Below, in pieces: positions 41,401 to 53,400 of a stretch of DNA of 64,000 bases; the first letter of the stretch is position 1; each line of letters starts with the position of its first letter. Below the pieces are notes generated by a model. That model had not been told where the DNA came from, did not search any database, and saw nothing but the letters and a program-made list of their open reading frames with translations. Origin of the DNA: Apostichopus japonicus (lineage: Eukaryota > Echinodermata > Holothuroidea > Aspidochirotida > Stichopodidae); contig NC_092564.1 of the NCBI RefSeq assembly GCF_037975245.1, positions 1,257,984 through 1,321,983 of the forward strand. Reading direction: 5' to 3'. A program made the position numbers and the translations under genes.

Positions 41401-44400
41401 CAGAGTAGTCAATTGATTTATTACTAAACACATGTGATCTATGTTAAATGAATCTGTAGGTTGCATCACATCTGCGGCATTATCCAAGCTATTTATCAAG
41501 TCTCTCACACCAGGAACAATACTCATTAAATGCCTTACCTAAATCAGGTTCGGAGCCATTCACAGGAGGCGTTGTTGAATACGATGAAGACACTGCCTGG
41601 CCAGGGCGATAGGTGGCAGCAGATATGGGAAGACTGAGGGTTTCAGGATTGGAACCGTATGGCTGCAGAGAAATACAAGTTTTATTCACAATGCTTGAGA
41701 AACATTCAAAGTATCAAACAGGGGGGGGGGGGAACCTAGTCCTTCAAATCTCTCTCTCTATATTGTTTGAACATAAACTGCAAATAAAAAATATATATTT
41801 TGAATTTACAAATCATTTATTAACCAGAGTGATGACTTAATGGTTAATTGCTATTGCAATTACAGTAAGATGGATTTCTTAACCCAGACTTTAACTCCAA
41901 GTTTGGCATTTTGGGTTAGCACAGTTTGACCTATGGTGACCTTAACTGACTTTCCACCCCACAAAAAATAAATATAGGCACATACTTAGTATGAGACATT
42001 CCTCTATTATGATAAATTCTGTTTAACATGATTTTCAGATCTTAGCTCCTTCTGACCTGAACTGAATGTTGACCTCAATGACAAAATATTATTGTATGTG
42101 ATAGGTCAATGTATTATGTATACATGTACAAATATTCTACACATTATGATTCTTTTCATCTTTGCTGACCTCAAATGATGTTTGACTACCGCCCAAATCA
42201 GTACACAAGTTATACTCTATGAGCAGAAGACACATGCTATGTATGACATTCAGCAACAATCCCCAGGTAACATTTGACTCCAACCAAAAACAATACAAGA
42301 TTCTTACTCAATACGGACAAGCCACAATAGAAGTATGACCCTTGGCAACATACCCCTTCTTGGGATGTCATGGTCACATGGTCACTCATCTCACACTTGC
42401 ACACTTGCACACTCCCACACACATGCAAGCATGCACACACGCACCATCATAACTCCCTAGATTACTTGCCTACCTGCAAGTAACAAACAGCATTTCCTGT
42501 CTCAGTAGAGATGTTTGCTCAATAAACAATCCAAAACCAACAAATTACGAATAGTGTGCAGAGACAAATTCCTATGTTAATGCAAGTAACAAAGAAGACT
42601 TCAGGGGAATGTGAAGTTTCTCAAACATTTCACTCGTTCCTCAACTTGGACCACATTTTGTCGCGCCTGTGTAGTATCTTTTCCGATTCAAGTATATGTT
42701 TGGGTAGATAATGGTTCACTATGATGTTGGTCTTCTTTAGCCTTTTAAGCCAAGAAACACCAACATCTTAACCACCTCTGACATATAACACTAAGAAAAT
42801 GTTACAGAGCACTTTCTGGGGAGGTTGTTGACATAACTAGTAATAACCTGTGAGAACTTAGAAGAGGCTAGTGTCCAAGATGAAACCATAACTCCGGACA
42901 GATAAAGGTGTAACACCTACGTTCACCTGGCCATTCCAATAATGACCTTAATCAGTCAGGGTTGAGGGGATTTTAGCATTGCCCACCCCTCCATACCCCC
43001 CCCTTTTTTTGAATTCATGTGAATGCCACAAAAACATATGAAGCATAATGAGAAGGGTTGGACTTTACTGGGAGGGAATTATAAACTTACGTGTTCACTC
43101 TGGTTGTAACTCTCCGGAGATGGGGTATACGCCACAGAGGAGGCATATCCAGGTGAGGGCGCCATTCCATTAGTCCATGGATCTGACGGACCATCTGAAA
43201 ATAAGAGAGAAGCATTGACCAATCTGTGATATCATGTTGTACTTAGCTTTAAGTGTTTATAAATTTATAATTTACTGCTGTGGGGTGGGGGGGGGGGGAT
43301 GGGATGGCACTTAGTATGTAAAATGCATTAAATAAAGTTATACTGGCAGAGAATCCTTTTATGTGCCAAGGATTTGGTGCTTCTGATATTGAAATGCAAC
43401 TCAACTATTGTCAATACAAGAAAACAGATTCAATAAACTGTTGTAACAATACTGATCTCCAATTTTTTTTTCTTTTTCTCATTGTTTCAAGTTTTCCAGA
43501 TAATCAATGATTAGGTTGTAATGGTTATTATGTACCTGTAAAACTCCTATGGGTGATAACTTACCAGTAGCAGCAAAGTACTCATGGTGGTACATTCCAG
43601 GTCTCTTATAAGCCATGTTACTTACCAGTAGCAGCAAAGTACTCATGGTGGTACATTCCAGGTCTCTTATAAGCCATTACTTACCAGTAGCAGCAAAGTA
43701 CTCATGGTGGTACATTCCAGGTCTCTTATAAGCCATTACTTACCAGTAGCAGCAAAGTAATCATGGTGGTACATTCCAGGTCTCTTATAAGCCATTACTT
43801 ACCAGTAGCAGCAAAGTACTCATGGTGGTACAATCCAGGTCTCTTATAAGCCATTACTTACCAGTAGTAGCAAAGTACTCATGGTGGTACATTCTAGGTC
43901 TCTTATAAGCCATTACTTACCAGTAGCAGCAAAGTACTCATGGTGGTACATTCCAGGTCTCTTATAAGCCATTAATTACCAGTAGCAACAAAGTACTCAT
44001 GGTGGTACATTCCAGGTCTCTTATAAGCCATATGGGTGAGTACTTACCAGTAGCAGCAAAGTACTCATGGTGGTACATTCCATGTTTCTTATAAGCCATT
44101 ACTTACCAGTAGCAGCAAAGTACTCATTGTGGTACATTCCATGTCTCTTATAAGCCATTTCAGGATATTCTTCTGCACTGCCTGGAGGATACATCTACAA
44201 ATTGACAAATCACCAGAAAAACAGTAAGTTTTGTGATTCTTTACCATACAATCCCTTGTGGGCCATCAACCATGTCATTCGTTCATAAGGATTTTTACAG
44301 TATAGAATTTTTAACCAAAATGTTAAATATCGAGAAAGAACAGTCTTCCTATGTCAAATATAGACACATTTGACCAACTTTGAGTAACAGATCCCTTTAA

Positions 44401-47400
44401 TTATTTTGGGAATTACATGACATTGTTTATACACTGTGAAATAGCAAATTTTTCCACCATGTGAGAAAAACTGTTGACCCCTTGTAGCTCAGAGGGTGAA
44501 AACTGATAGGAGGTTTAAGTGCATGTTTAAAACTGTGACATTAATATTAAACTGTTTGAAAGACATTTGTCCATGACATATGCCACTGCATTCCCTAAGG
44601 CAAATACCGCTGCAATACATAGCACATATACCATTGTTATGGTCCCAAGACATACACCCATATTGTAGTCTATAGGGAATATATATCCCTGCTGCAGTCC
44701 ATGTGTAGGGCATATACCCCTATTGCAGTCCATATATAAGACATATACCACTGCTGTGGTTGGTCCACAGTTCATAAACCGCTGATGTGGTCCACAGTGC
44801 AGATACCACTAGTACTACATAGTCAATTGTGCATATATACCCCTGCTGCAGTCAGTAGGGCATATACATCCTACTGTGGTCCACAGTGCAAACTACTACT
44901 GCAGTCCATAAGGCATATCCCACTGCTGTAGTCAATAGGGCATATATAACCCTGCTGCAGTCAATAGGGCTTTTATACCCCTGATGTGGTCCATAGTGCA
45001 TATAGTCCTGCTGTGGTCCACAGTGCATATACCACTGCTGTGGTCCACAGTGCATAGAGCCCTGCTGTGGTCCACAGTGCAGATACCACTGCTGCAGTCC
45101 ATAAGGCATTTATATCCCTGATGCAGTCAATAGGGCTTATATACCCTGTTGTGGTCCACAGTGCAGATACCACTGCTGTGGTCCACAGTGCATATACCAC
45201 TATTGTGGTCCACAGTGCATATACCACTGCTGTGGTCTACAGTGCATATACCACTACTGTGGTCCACAGTGCATATACCACTGCTGTGGTCCACAGTGCA
45301 GATACTACTGTGGTCCACAGTGCATATACCACTACTGTAACAACACTGTCCATAAACCTTCTTCTCCTCCATTGTCAACTTCAAATATACTTTGATATAT
45401 TTTATTTGCCATTACATGCTTTTCACTTAACGCAATTTATGTCTTAACTATTGTTTGCTTTGCATCTATCAGCACATACATATGGTAATGAATTTAAATC
45501 CTGTGACCTTTAATGACCCCTGTTGTACTTTCTTTGACCAACTATGACATTTACGATACATATTTCACAACACAGTCAGTTTGAACTTGCACTCATCAAC
45601 AGATACATTGCAGACTTTGCTTCATCACATTCTTGGTTGTTCTGAGGTAATGAGTTTCTTTCATTCAAGAATATTATTTTGCCACATGACTGTCATCATA
45701 ACCTTTGATGGTACGCACATCATGTTAAGTCCTGATCGAAGATATTTCATAGCTAATAAATCCCATACTGTTTTACAGAGCATGCAGTTAAATAGTTAGG
45801 CAGTGACTACCACTATCATACAGAATACACAGAGGCTGATCACTGCAATGGTGTATCAAAACTGCCCTCATTCAAATACCCAGTGCTATACAACTAACTG
45901 CAACCTAGAAACTTTGGTTCCCTTCATTCCAAAAGTGAATATTCATTATTCAAATTAACCTAATGTACAAGCACCTTAATACACTGACATAACCAGATAT
46001 AATTGACCAATGAGAAGGCAACACCATATTCCTTCCTCAAAAATACAACATATTATCACCAATGTTTTTTGCAGACAGTGACAACCAGACTGGTACTATT
46101 AACTTTTTCCTCCATTGTTTAGTTTGCCGTCAAATCACAAAACTTGGTTCTTGGGTTCTGGGTCTTTGTAGAATGATACCAATATTCTCCTGGGAGTTGA
46201 GGATATGAAACATGAACTGGATCAAGGCTGGATATAGGGGTGCCTAAATTGTTAATTTGCAGGATGTTAACTCAACAGCCTACATGAACTGGATCAAGGC
46301 TGGATATAGGGGTGCCTAAATTGTTAATTTGCAGGATGTTAACTCAACAGCCTACATGTACTGGATCAACGCTGGATATATGGGTGCCTAAATTGTTAAT
46401 TTGCAGGATGTTAACTAAACAGCCTACATGTACTGGATCAACGCTGGATATAGGGGTGCCTAAATTGCTTATGTGCAAGATGTTAACTTAACAGCCTACA
46501 TGTACTGGATCAAGGCTGGATATAGGGGTGCCTAAATTGCTAATGTACAAGATGCTAACTTAACAGCAGCCTACATGTACTGGATCAAGGCTGGATAAAG
46601 GGGTGCCTAAATTGCTAATGTACAAGATGTTAACTTAACAGCAGCCTACATGTACTGGATCAAGGCTGGATATAGGGGTGCCTAAATTGCTAATGTACAA
46701 GATGCTAACTTAACAGCAGCCTACATTTACTGGATCAAGGCTGGATATAGGGGTGCCTAAATTGCTAATGTACAAGATGTTAACTTAACAGCAGCCTACA
46801 TGTACTGGATCAAGGCTGGATAAAGGGGTGCCTAAATTGCTAATGTACAAGATGTTAACTTAACAGCAGCCTACATGTACTGGATCAAGGCTGGATATAG
46901 GGGTGCCTAAATTGCTAATGTACAAGATGTTAACTTAACAGCAGCCTACATTTACTGGATCAAGGCTGGATATAGGGGTGCCTAAATTGCTAATGTACAA
47001 GATGTTAACTTAACAGCAGCCTACATGTACTGGATCAAGGCTGGATATAGGAGTGCCTAAATTGCTAATGTACAAGATGTTAACTTAACAGCAGCCTACA
47101 TTTACTGGATCAAGGCTGGATATAGGGGTGCCTAAATTGCTAATGTACAAGATGTTAACTTAACAGCAGCCTACATTTACTGGATCAAGGCTGGATATAG
47201 GGGTGCCTAAATTGTTAATGTACAAGATGTTAACTTAACAGCAGCCTACATTTACTGGATCAAGGCTGGATATAGGAGTGCCTAAATTGCTAATGTACAA
47301 GATGTTAACTTAACAGCAGCCTACATTTACTGGATCAAGGCTGGATATAGGGGTGCCTAAATTGCTAATGTACAAGATGTTAACTTAACAGCAGCCTACA

Positions 47401-50400
47401 TTTACTGGATCAAGGCTGGATATAGGAGTGCCTAAATTGCTAATGTACAAGATGTTAACTTAACAGCAGCCTACATTTACTGGATCAAGGCTGGATATAG
47501 GGGTGCCTAAATTGCTAATGTACAAGATGTTAACTTAACAGCAGCCTACATTTACTGGATCAAGGCTGGATATAGGGGTGCCTAAATTGCTAATGTACAA
47601 GATGTTAACTTAACAGCAGCCTACATTTACTGGATCAAGGCTGGATATAGGGGTGCCTAAATTGCTAATGTACAAGATGTTAACTTAACAGCAGCCTACA
47701 TTTACTGGATCAAGGCTGGATATAGGAGTGCCTAAATTGCTAATGTACAAGATGTTAACTTAACAGCAGCCTACATTTACTGGATCAAGGCTGGATATAG
47801 GAGTGCCTAAATTGCTAATGTACAAGATGTTAACTTAACAGCAGCCTACATTTACTGGATCAAGGCTGGATATAGGGGTGCCTAAATTGCTAATGTACAA
47901 GATGTTAACTTAACAGCAGCCTACATTTACTGGATCAAGGCTGGATATAGGGGTGCCTAAATTGCTAATGTACAAGATGTTAACTTAACAGCAGCCTACA
48001 TTTACAGACAAAAAGACAAGTGTTTAATTCTTCCTCTTCCTTCTCTTCATATCGATGTTATTAAGTCTACAATACTATTACTCACTGCAAGGCACTATGT
48101 ATGCATCTGTAACACCAAACAATGTGACTAGATATGACACATTAACATTATGTCAGCTAAAACAAAGATATCAAACCACCCTTTGCCCACCATAAAACCA
48201 CAAATTAAGTGTAATGATCAACAAAAGCTTGGCCAAAACAGTTTGAGCCATTTTTTACGGAGGAAAAATCTACTGACATACAAATCTTTGAAATGCTTGT
48301 ACTCTGTAGTACGTCCTGTACCACTTACGGTGTTGTGCAAATATCATACAGATGTTGCTTCTACGAGGAATCTATTCCTCGAACAAACAAAGAGCTAGAG
48401 GGATAGACTGTGCGATTAAGTCTGCATAACGTTAAGTAAATGTGTAAAATACCAACAAAAGTAGGTTTATAATTCATGTTGATTTTACTATTTCACAATC
48501 TAGTGGTATCGTACTAGCACAATATCAAGGTTGTCTACAACAGGAATATGTTTCTGTAGTGCCCCCACCCCCAATCTCAACAGGAATGATGAAAGTTAAA
48601 TGTCGAATAGGAAAAGTCAAACTTTAAAGTTTTTTCCTGGATTGGAATACACTGGGGAACAGCTCGATAAATGCTTAAAGGTTGTAATAATTCCTCAGTT
48701 TGATGGCTAGCCAATTATGTTTGGCTATTACATGACCAGATCAAAATATCAAAAACTTAAAAACCAATGCAAATTACTGTTTAAATATTCCCCACCCCGG
48801 CCCTCAAGCATGTAACATTTCTTTCAGCTCTGATACTTACCATACTACAGAATAGTTGATCATGTTATTACAGCAAATCAAATTGTTTGTAGCTAAGTTT
48901 TGTTTCTATTCGCAAAGAATGAGTAAGTCATTAATCAAGTTTTATATCTCCTACCAACTGCTATTCAGTACATAGAATGACATATCTACAATTTCAACTT
49001 ACCTTGACTTACACAAAAACACATCAAGCAGCATTTTGAGTTTGATGAGTAAATTTATCAAATATACCAATACTTCACAAACTAAGATGATGACAATGGA
49101 TTAGACTAAGATTAAACTTGCTTATCTAGCAAATCTTATAATTCAAGAATCCATATAAGTCTCCCAAAGAGCATCTATATCTGTTTGAATCTCACATAAA
49201 CTGCGTCCCCCACCCCCCTCAAAAAAAAATTCAAACTTTTTAATTTGTAAAGAAACTTGACTAGTAGTGATACCAACAAATTAAATTACTACAGGATTTT
49301 CAGTTTCGAACATCATCGAAATTGTTTGTTTCCCAAAAGCAACCAAAATAGCTGTGTAAAATGTAATTTTCATTAGGAGGACTCTTCTCCTGAGACTGAA
49401 ACAAGAAGACTCACCTGATGTGTTACTGGCATAGGTATGATCACTGCTGCACCACTGTAATGGGGGTAGGAATGGTAAAACTGTTCCCTTCCATATTTCT
49501 GCCACATTTTCTTCTATCCCTAACACTCTCTTGAAATGGGTCTGACTGTCTCAGACAACGTGCTAGATCCCTACGCAGTGTCTACGATTACTACTACTCT
49601 CTTACAGTCGATCATTAATATGAACTTTGTAATTTGACGTTGGAATTTTTCAACTTGTACTGGTCCCTTATTCTTTCTGCTTACAAAGCTCGTTGGAGTG
49701 TGAGAGGACACAAGAACAACTCATTAGACATACGAATACAAACCCAATGTGCTCTTTTGAAGATGCTAAACTGTAAAACAGCTCTCTAAGTAGAGATGCT
49801 GGCATAGAATAAATCCATCTACCAGCATATTTGACATCTATCGTATATAGTAGTGTGTTCCAATCCATTTTTCCCCTTTCCTTAGCTCTTTATTTCTTGC
49901 GATGCTGGGTAATAATGCCTGACTACATTTTGCTCTGTGGTATAATAAAATCACTAAAACCGCCGCATCGATAGGCGGGTAAAAACACTTTATCAACTGA
50001 CTAAACAATGCAAAAGACTGGAAACTTAAAGAATAACAAATTAAGCAGTACGAGCAAGCACGGTAGCTACAAAATACTTGGCAGCTCAGTGTGGTGAAAA
50101 AGGTTACAGATGTTACTCGTAATCTGCAGATTTAGGATATACTCTTGCAACTTTGTGTTTCTACTGGAGTCTCTAATAACATCACAGCAATACATGACAC
50201 TGACCACTAACCACTAACCACTACAGTCTGATAATAAAGGTGCATTCAGCCGCAAATCTACAAGTTTCACCTACGAATACTATGGTTGTTGTGTTTTCTG
50301 AACCTGTACTGTAGAATGTCAACTAGTTCATTTATACTAAAACACCATTAACTCATGAAATGTGTTATATCAATGCACAAAATCAAAATGCCATTGTACA

Positions 50401-53400
50401 CGAGCAGTATATGATTGCATCACATGGAAGTGGTACTCTGTCAGGGTAACACTATCATGATTAAGTTGATCACCACATCACCAGCAGTTCATGATTGCAT
50501 CAGGAGTAAGTAGTGCCCTGTCGGGGTAACACTATCATGATTAAGTTGATCACCACATCACCAGCAATTCATGATTGCATCACATGGAAGTGGTACCCTG
50601 TTAGGGTAACACTATCATGATTAAGTTGATCACCACATCACCAGCAATTCATGATTGCATCACATGGAAGTGGTACACTGTCAGGGTAACACTATCATGA
50701 TTATGTTGATCACCACATCACCAGCAGTACATGATTACATCAGGAGTAAGTAGTACCCTGTCAGGGTAAAGCTAGCATGAAAACATTGATAACGTCACAA
50801 GCAGTTCATTGTTATACTCTGCACAGAAGGAAGTTACTCCAAATTTGTGATCGCACAGAGCTGTTGTAAGAACTGATAATGGGCATCAATTCACTTTTTT
50901 GGTAAAGACATATTCAGCATTCAACATGATATTTATAAACTCACTTATTTACAATGCGTCATTAGCACATATTTCTATTTCAATCCTTGTGGAATTGATA
51001 CCTGATACCAAATCTAACAGCGCACAACACACATGCACACATAATTAGCCTCTGGAGGTTAACCCCTCCATTGTTACCAATATAGTCAAATCTGGATCAA
51101 TATTGCATTGAACACTAAACTTCATTTTATATATAAATATGATAGTTTATTATTATAATCAAAACTAATGTTTACTGAAAAGAAATGGTAATACCAACTT
51201 TCTTTAGTCCTATATCACCACGTTTTGGTCCACAAAAAGATTCCCGGAATAGAAATCATTGGAGATTGGTCGAGATCTCTTACAATGTCCTTCGACATTC
51301 CATATGTAGGTCGGATCAGCAAAGCGTTGGTGTTATCATTACAGGAGACCCAGACACAGCCTGGAAATCCACACTAATCCTATATCACCAATACAACATC
51401 TTTCTCAGCTTACTCTCAATCTAGATAGTTACCAATTTTTAAATCCGCTGTTGTAAAGTTCAAATTGAGGTACACATTTGAAAACCGCAACAACGGTATT
51501 GACTCTTTGTCATCGTACTAGCTATTCTTTAGAAACCATCAATTTCAAAGACCACACTCCTGACGGTAGGCTTCCTGGACAGTTTGTCATGACTCACAGA
51601 CTGGCTGACCCACTGATTGGGCAACTAACATACTGACTCACAGACTGACTAACTGACTTAACAGAATGGCTTGCTGACTCACAGACTGGTTTACTAACTA
51701 ACAGACTGACTCGTGAATTGGCTGATTGACTCACAGAATGGCCATCTGACTAACTGACTCAAAGATTGGCTTATGGACTGAGAGAATGGTTGACTGATTT
51801 TACGAACTGGCTAACTGAATAACAGACTGACAGACTGACTGGCTCACAGATGTTTCTACTATACTTGTTGTCAATCTTCCTCTCACTCTCTTTCTACATC
51901 TATCTCTAGTCTCAAGACTTACCTGGTCTGAATATTCATGATAATCAACTACTACACATGTCTCCACATACCAACAGCAACACTGTTGCTCCAGCAGATC
52001 TAAAGCAACTTATTTAACTTTTAACACCACAGCATCAGTCAATTAGAGAGAGAAGCTCTTATAAGCTTTTCAGTTTAACATTCGTATGATTTCCATCTCT
52101 CCTATTACCAAGAGTGAGTGGGATACACTGAACAGACTTGAACTTCAGTTATACAGCAACACCAGGTACATTGAAATCAAAAGTTTGACACAAATTTCCT
52201 TGACTACAGGAATTAACACTCAATCTTGAGTTGTAACAAATTTACCATACAACAATGCAATTCTATACATCAAATTACATAAATTTCTTTGTGACATCTG
52301 ATGTCACATGTTTTCTCAATCTGCTTTTCTTACTGTACATAGGATTTAAACTAGACAGCAAAATTGTCGTGCTGAATAAATGTTAAAAATCACTTGGAAC
52401 AATTAGTTACTCATTAACATTCATGTGATGAAGGACAAACTCAGCAAGCATGTACTAGTTTGATTAGTTACAACATTATTTTGGAGTAGTCCTTTGGTAG
52501 GTTTTTTCAAATACCTGACCAAACCACAAGCTGCTTTGAAGTTTATAAGGAAAGAGAAAGGAGAGGAAAGTTGTGTGTACTTACATGGATAGCACTCAAC
52601 TGTTTTATCCTCTTCCTTTGTGAAACTGTAAACAGAAGGTAGGATGAAATATTAACTGTTGAGACAGGGGACACATCATAGCCAATGCTGTCACACCTGT
52701 CTGACCTCAAGCCCCCCCACCCCCCACCCCCACCCATCCGCCAGGGTGAGTATGCACAGATACCATAAGTTGGTTCATTGTGGTATATATAACATGGTCC
52801 TTTTCAGGTAAGAATTGATTGTTAACAATATAACAAGAATCAGGTTTCTGAAATCTATTTATCATTACAATGTGACAATACTAATGTTTACATGCATAGA
52901 ATGTATTACTATACATCTTTTCAATTTTAAAGCAATTCAACCATAGATGAATAATATATTGTTATCTGCTGCCAGGTAAACTGTTTCCTATCATTTCTTG
53001 CTTTCTCTTAGACTACACCACAAATGATATTGATTAACAGGAACATTAATTTTCTGAGTCTGAGTCAATGAATATTTAGGAATAACAATGAGTACTATAC
53101 TGTAAGCTATAAACAAGCAGATTAAGGATAGTCGATTTTTTAAAGAGAAAAGTTCTAAATGTCTGACAGATCATGAAGTAAATAACATCTTGGGTAAATA
53201 CTACAGACAAAAGCATGGTCAACAATGTCTTGCATGAATGGTCAACAGATCACTTAGTGCATTAAAGACACTTCATGTACAAAAGAAAAGTAATGACCCA
53301 CCCAGCTGTCATACTAGTTAAAGCAGGCCATGTCCATCCCAGAAATCTGCCTTTCCACATGTTTTTTCCTTCCTAATCTTTCCTAATTCCTAAAAACTTC

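Noticed and set aside
44489-45447. Several overlapping frames with ALWTT, TVDHSS or HIPLLWSTV repeats
   Set aside because: All are products of the 27-bp array in three frames on both strands; no gene context.
46210-48005. Regular direct repeats resembling a CRISPR array
   Set aside because: Contiguous 72/75-bp units without unique spacers, in a eukaryotic intron.
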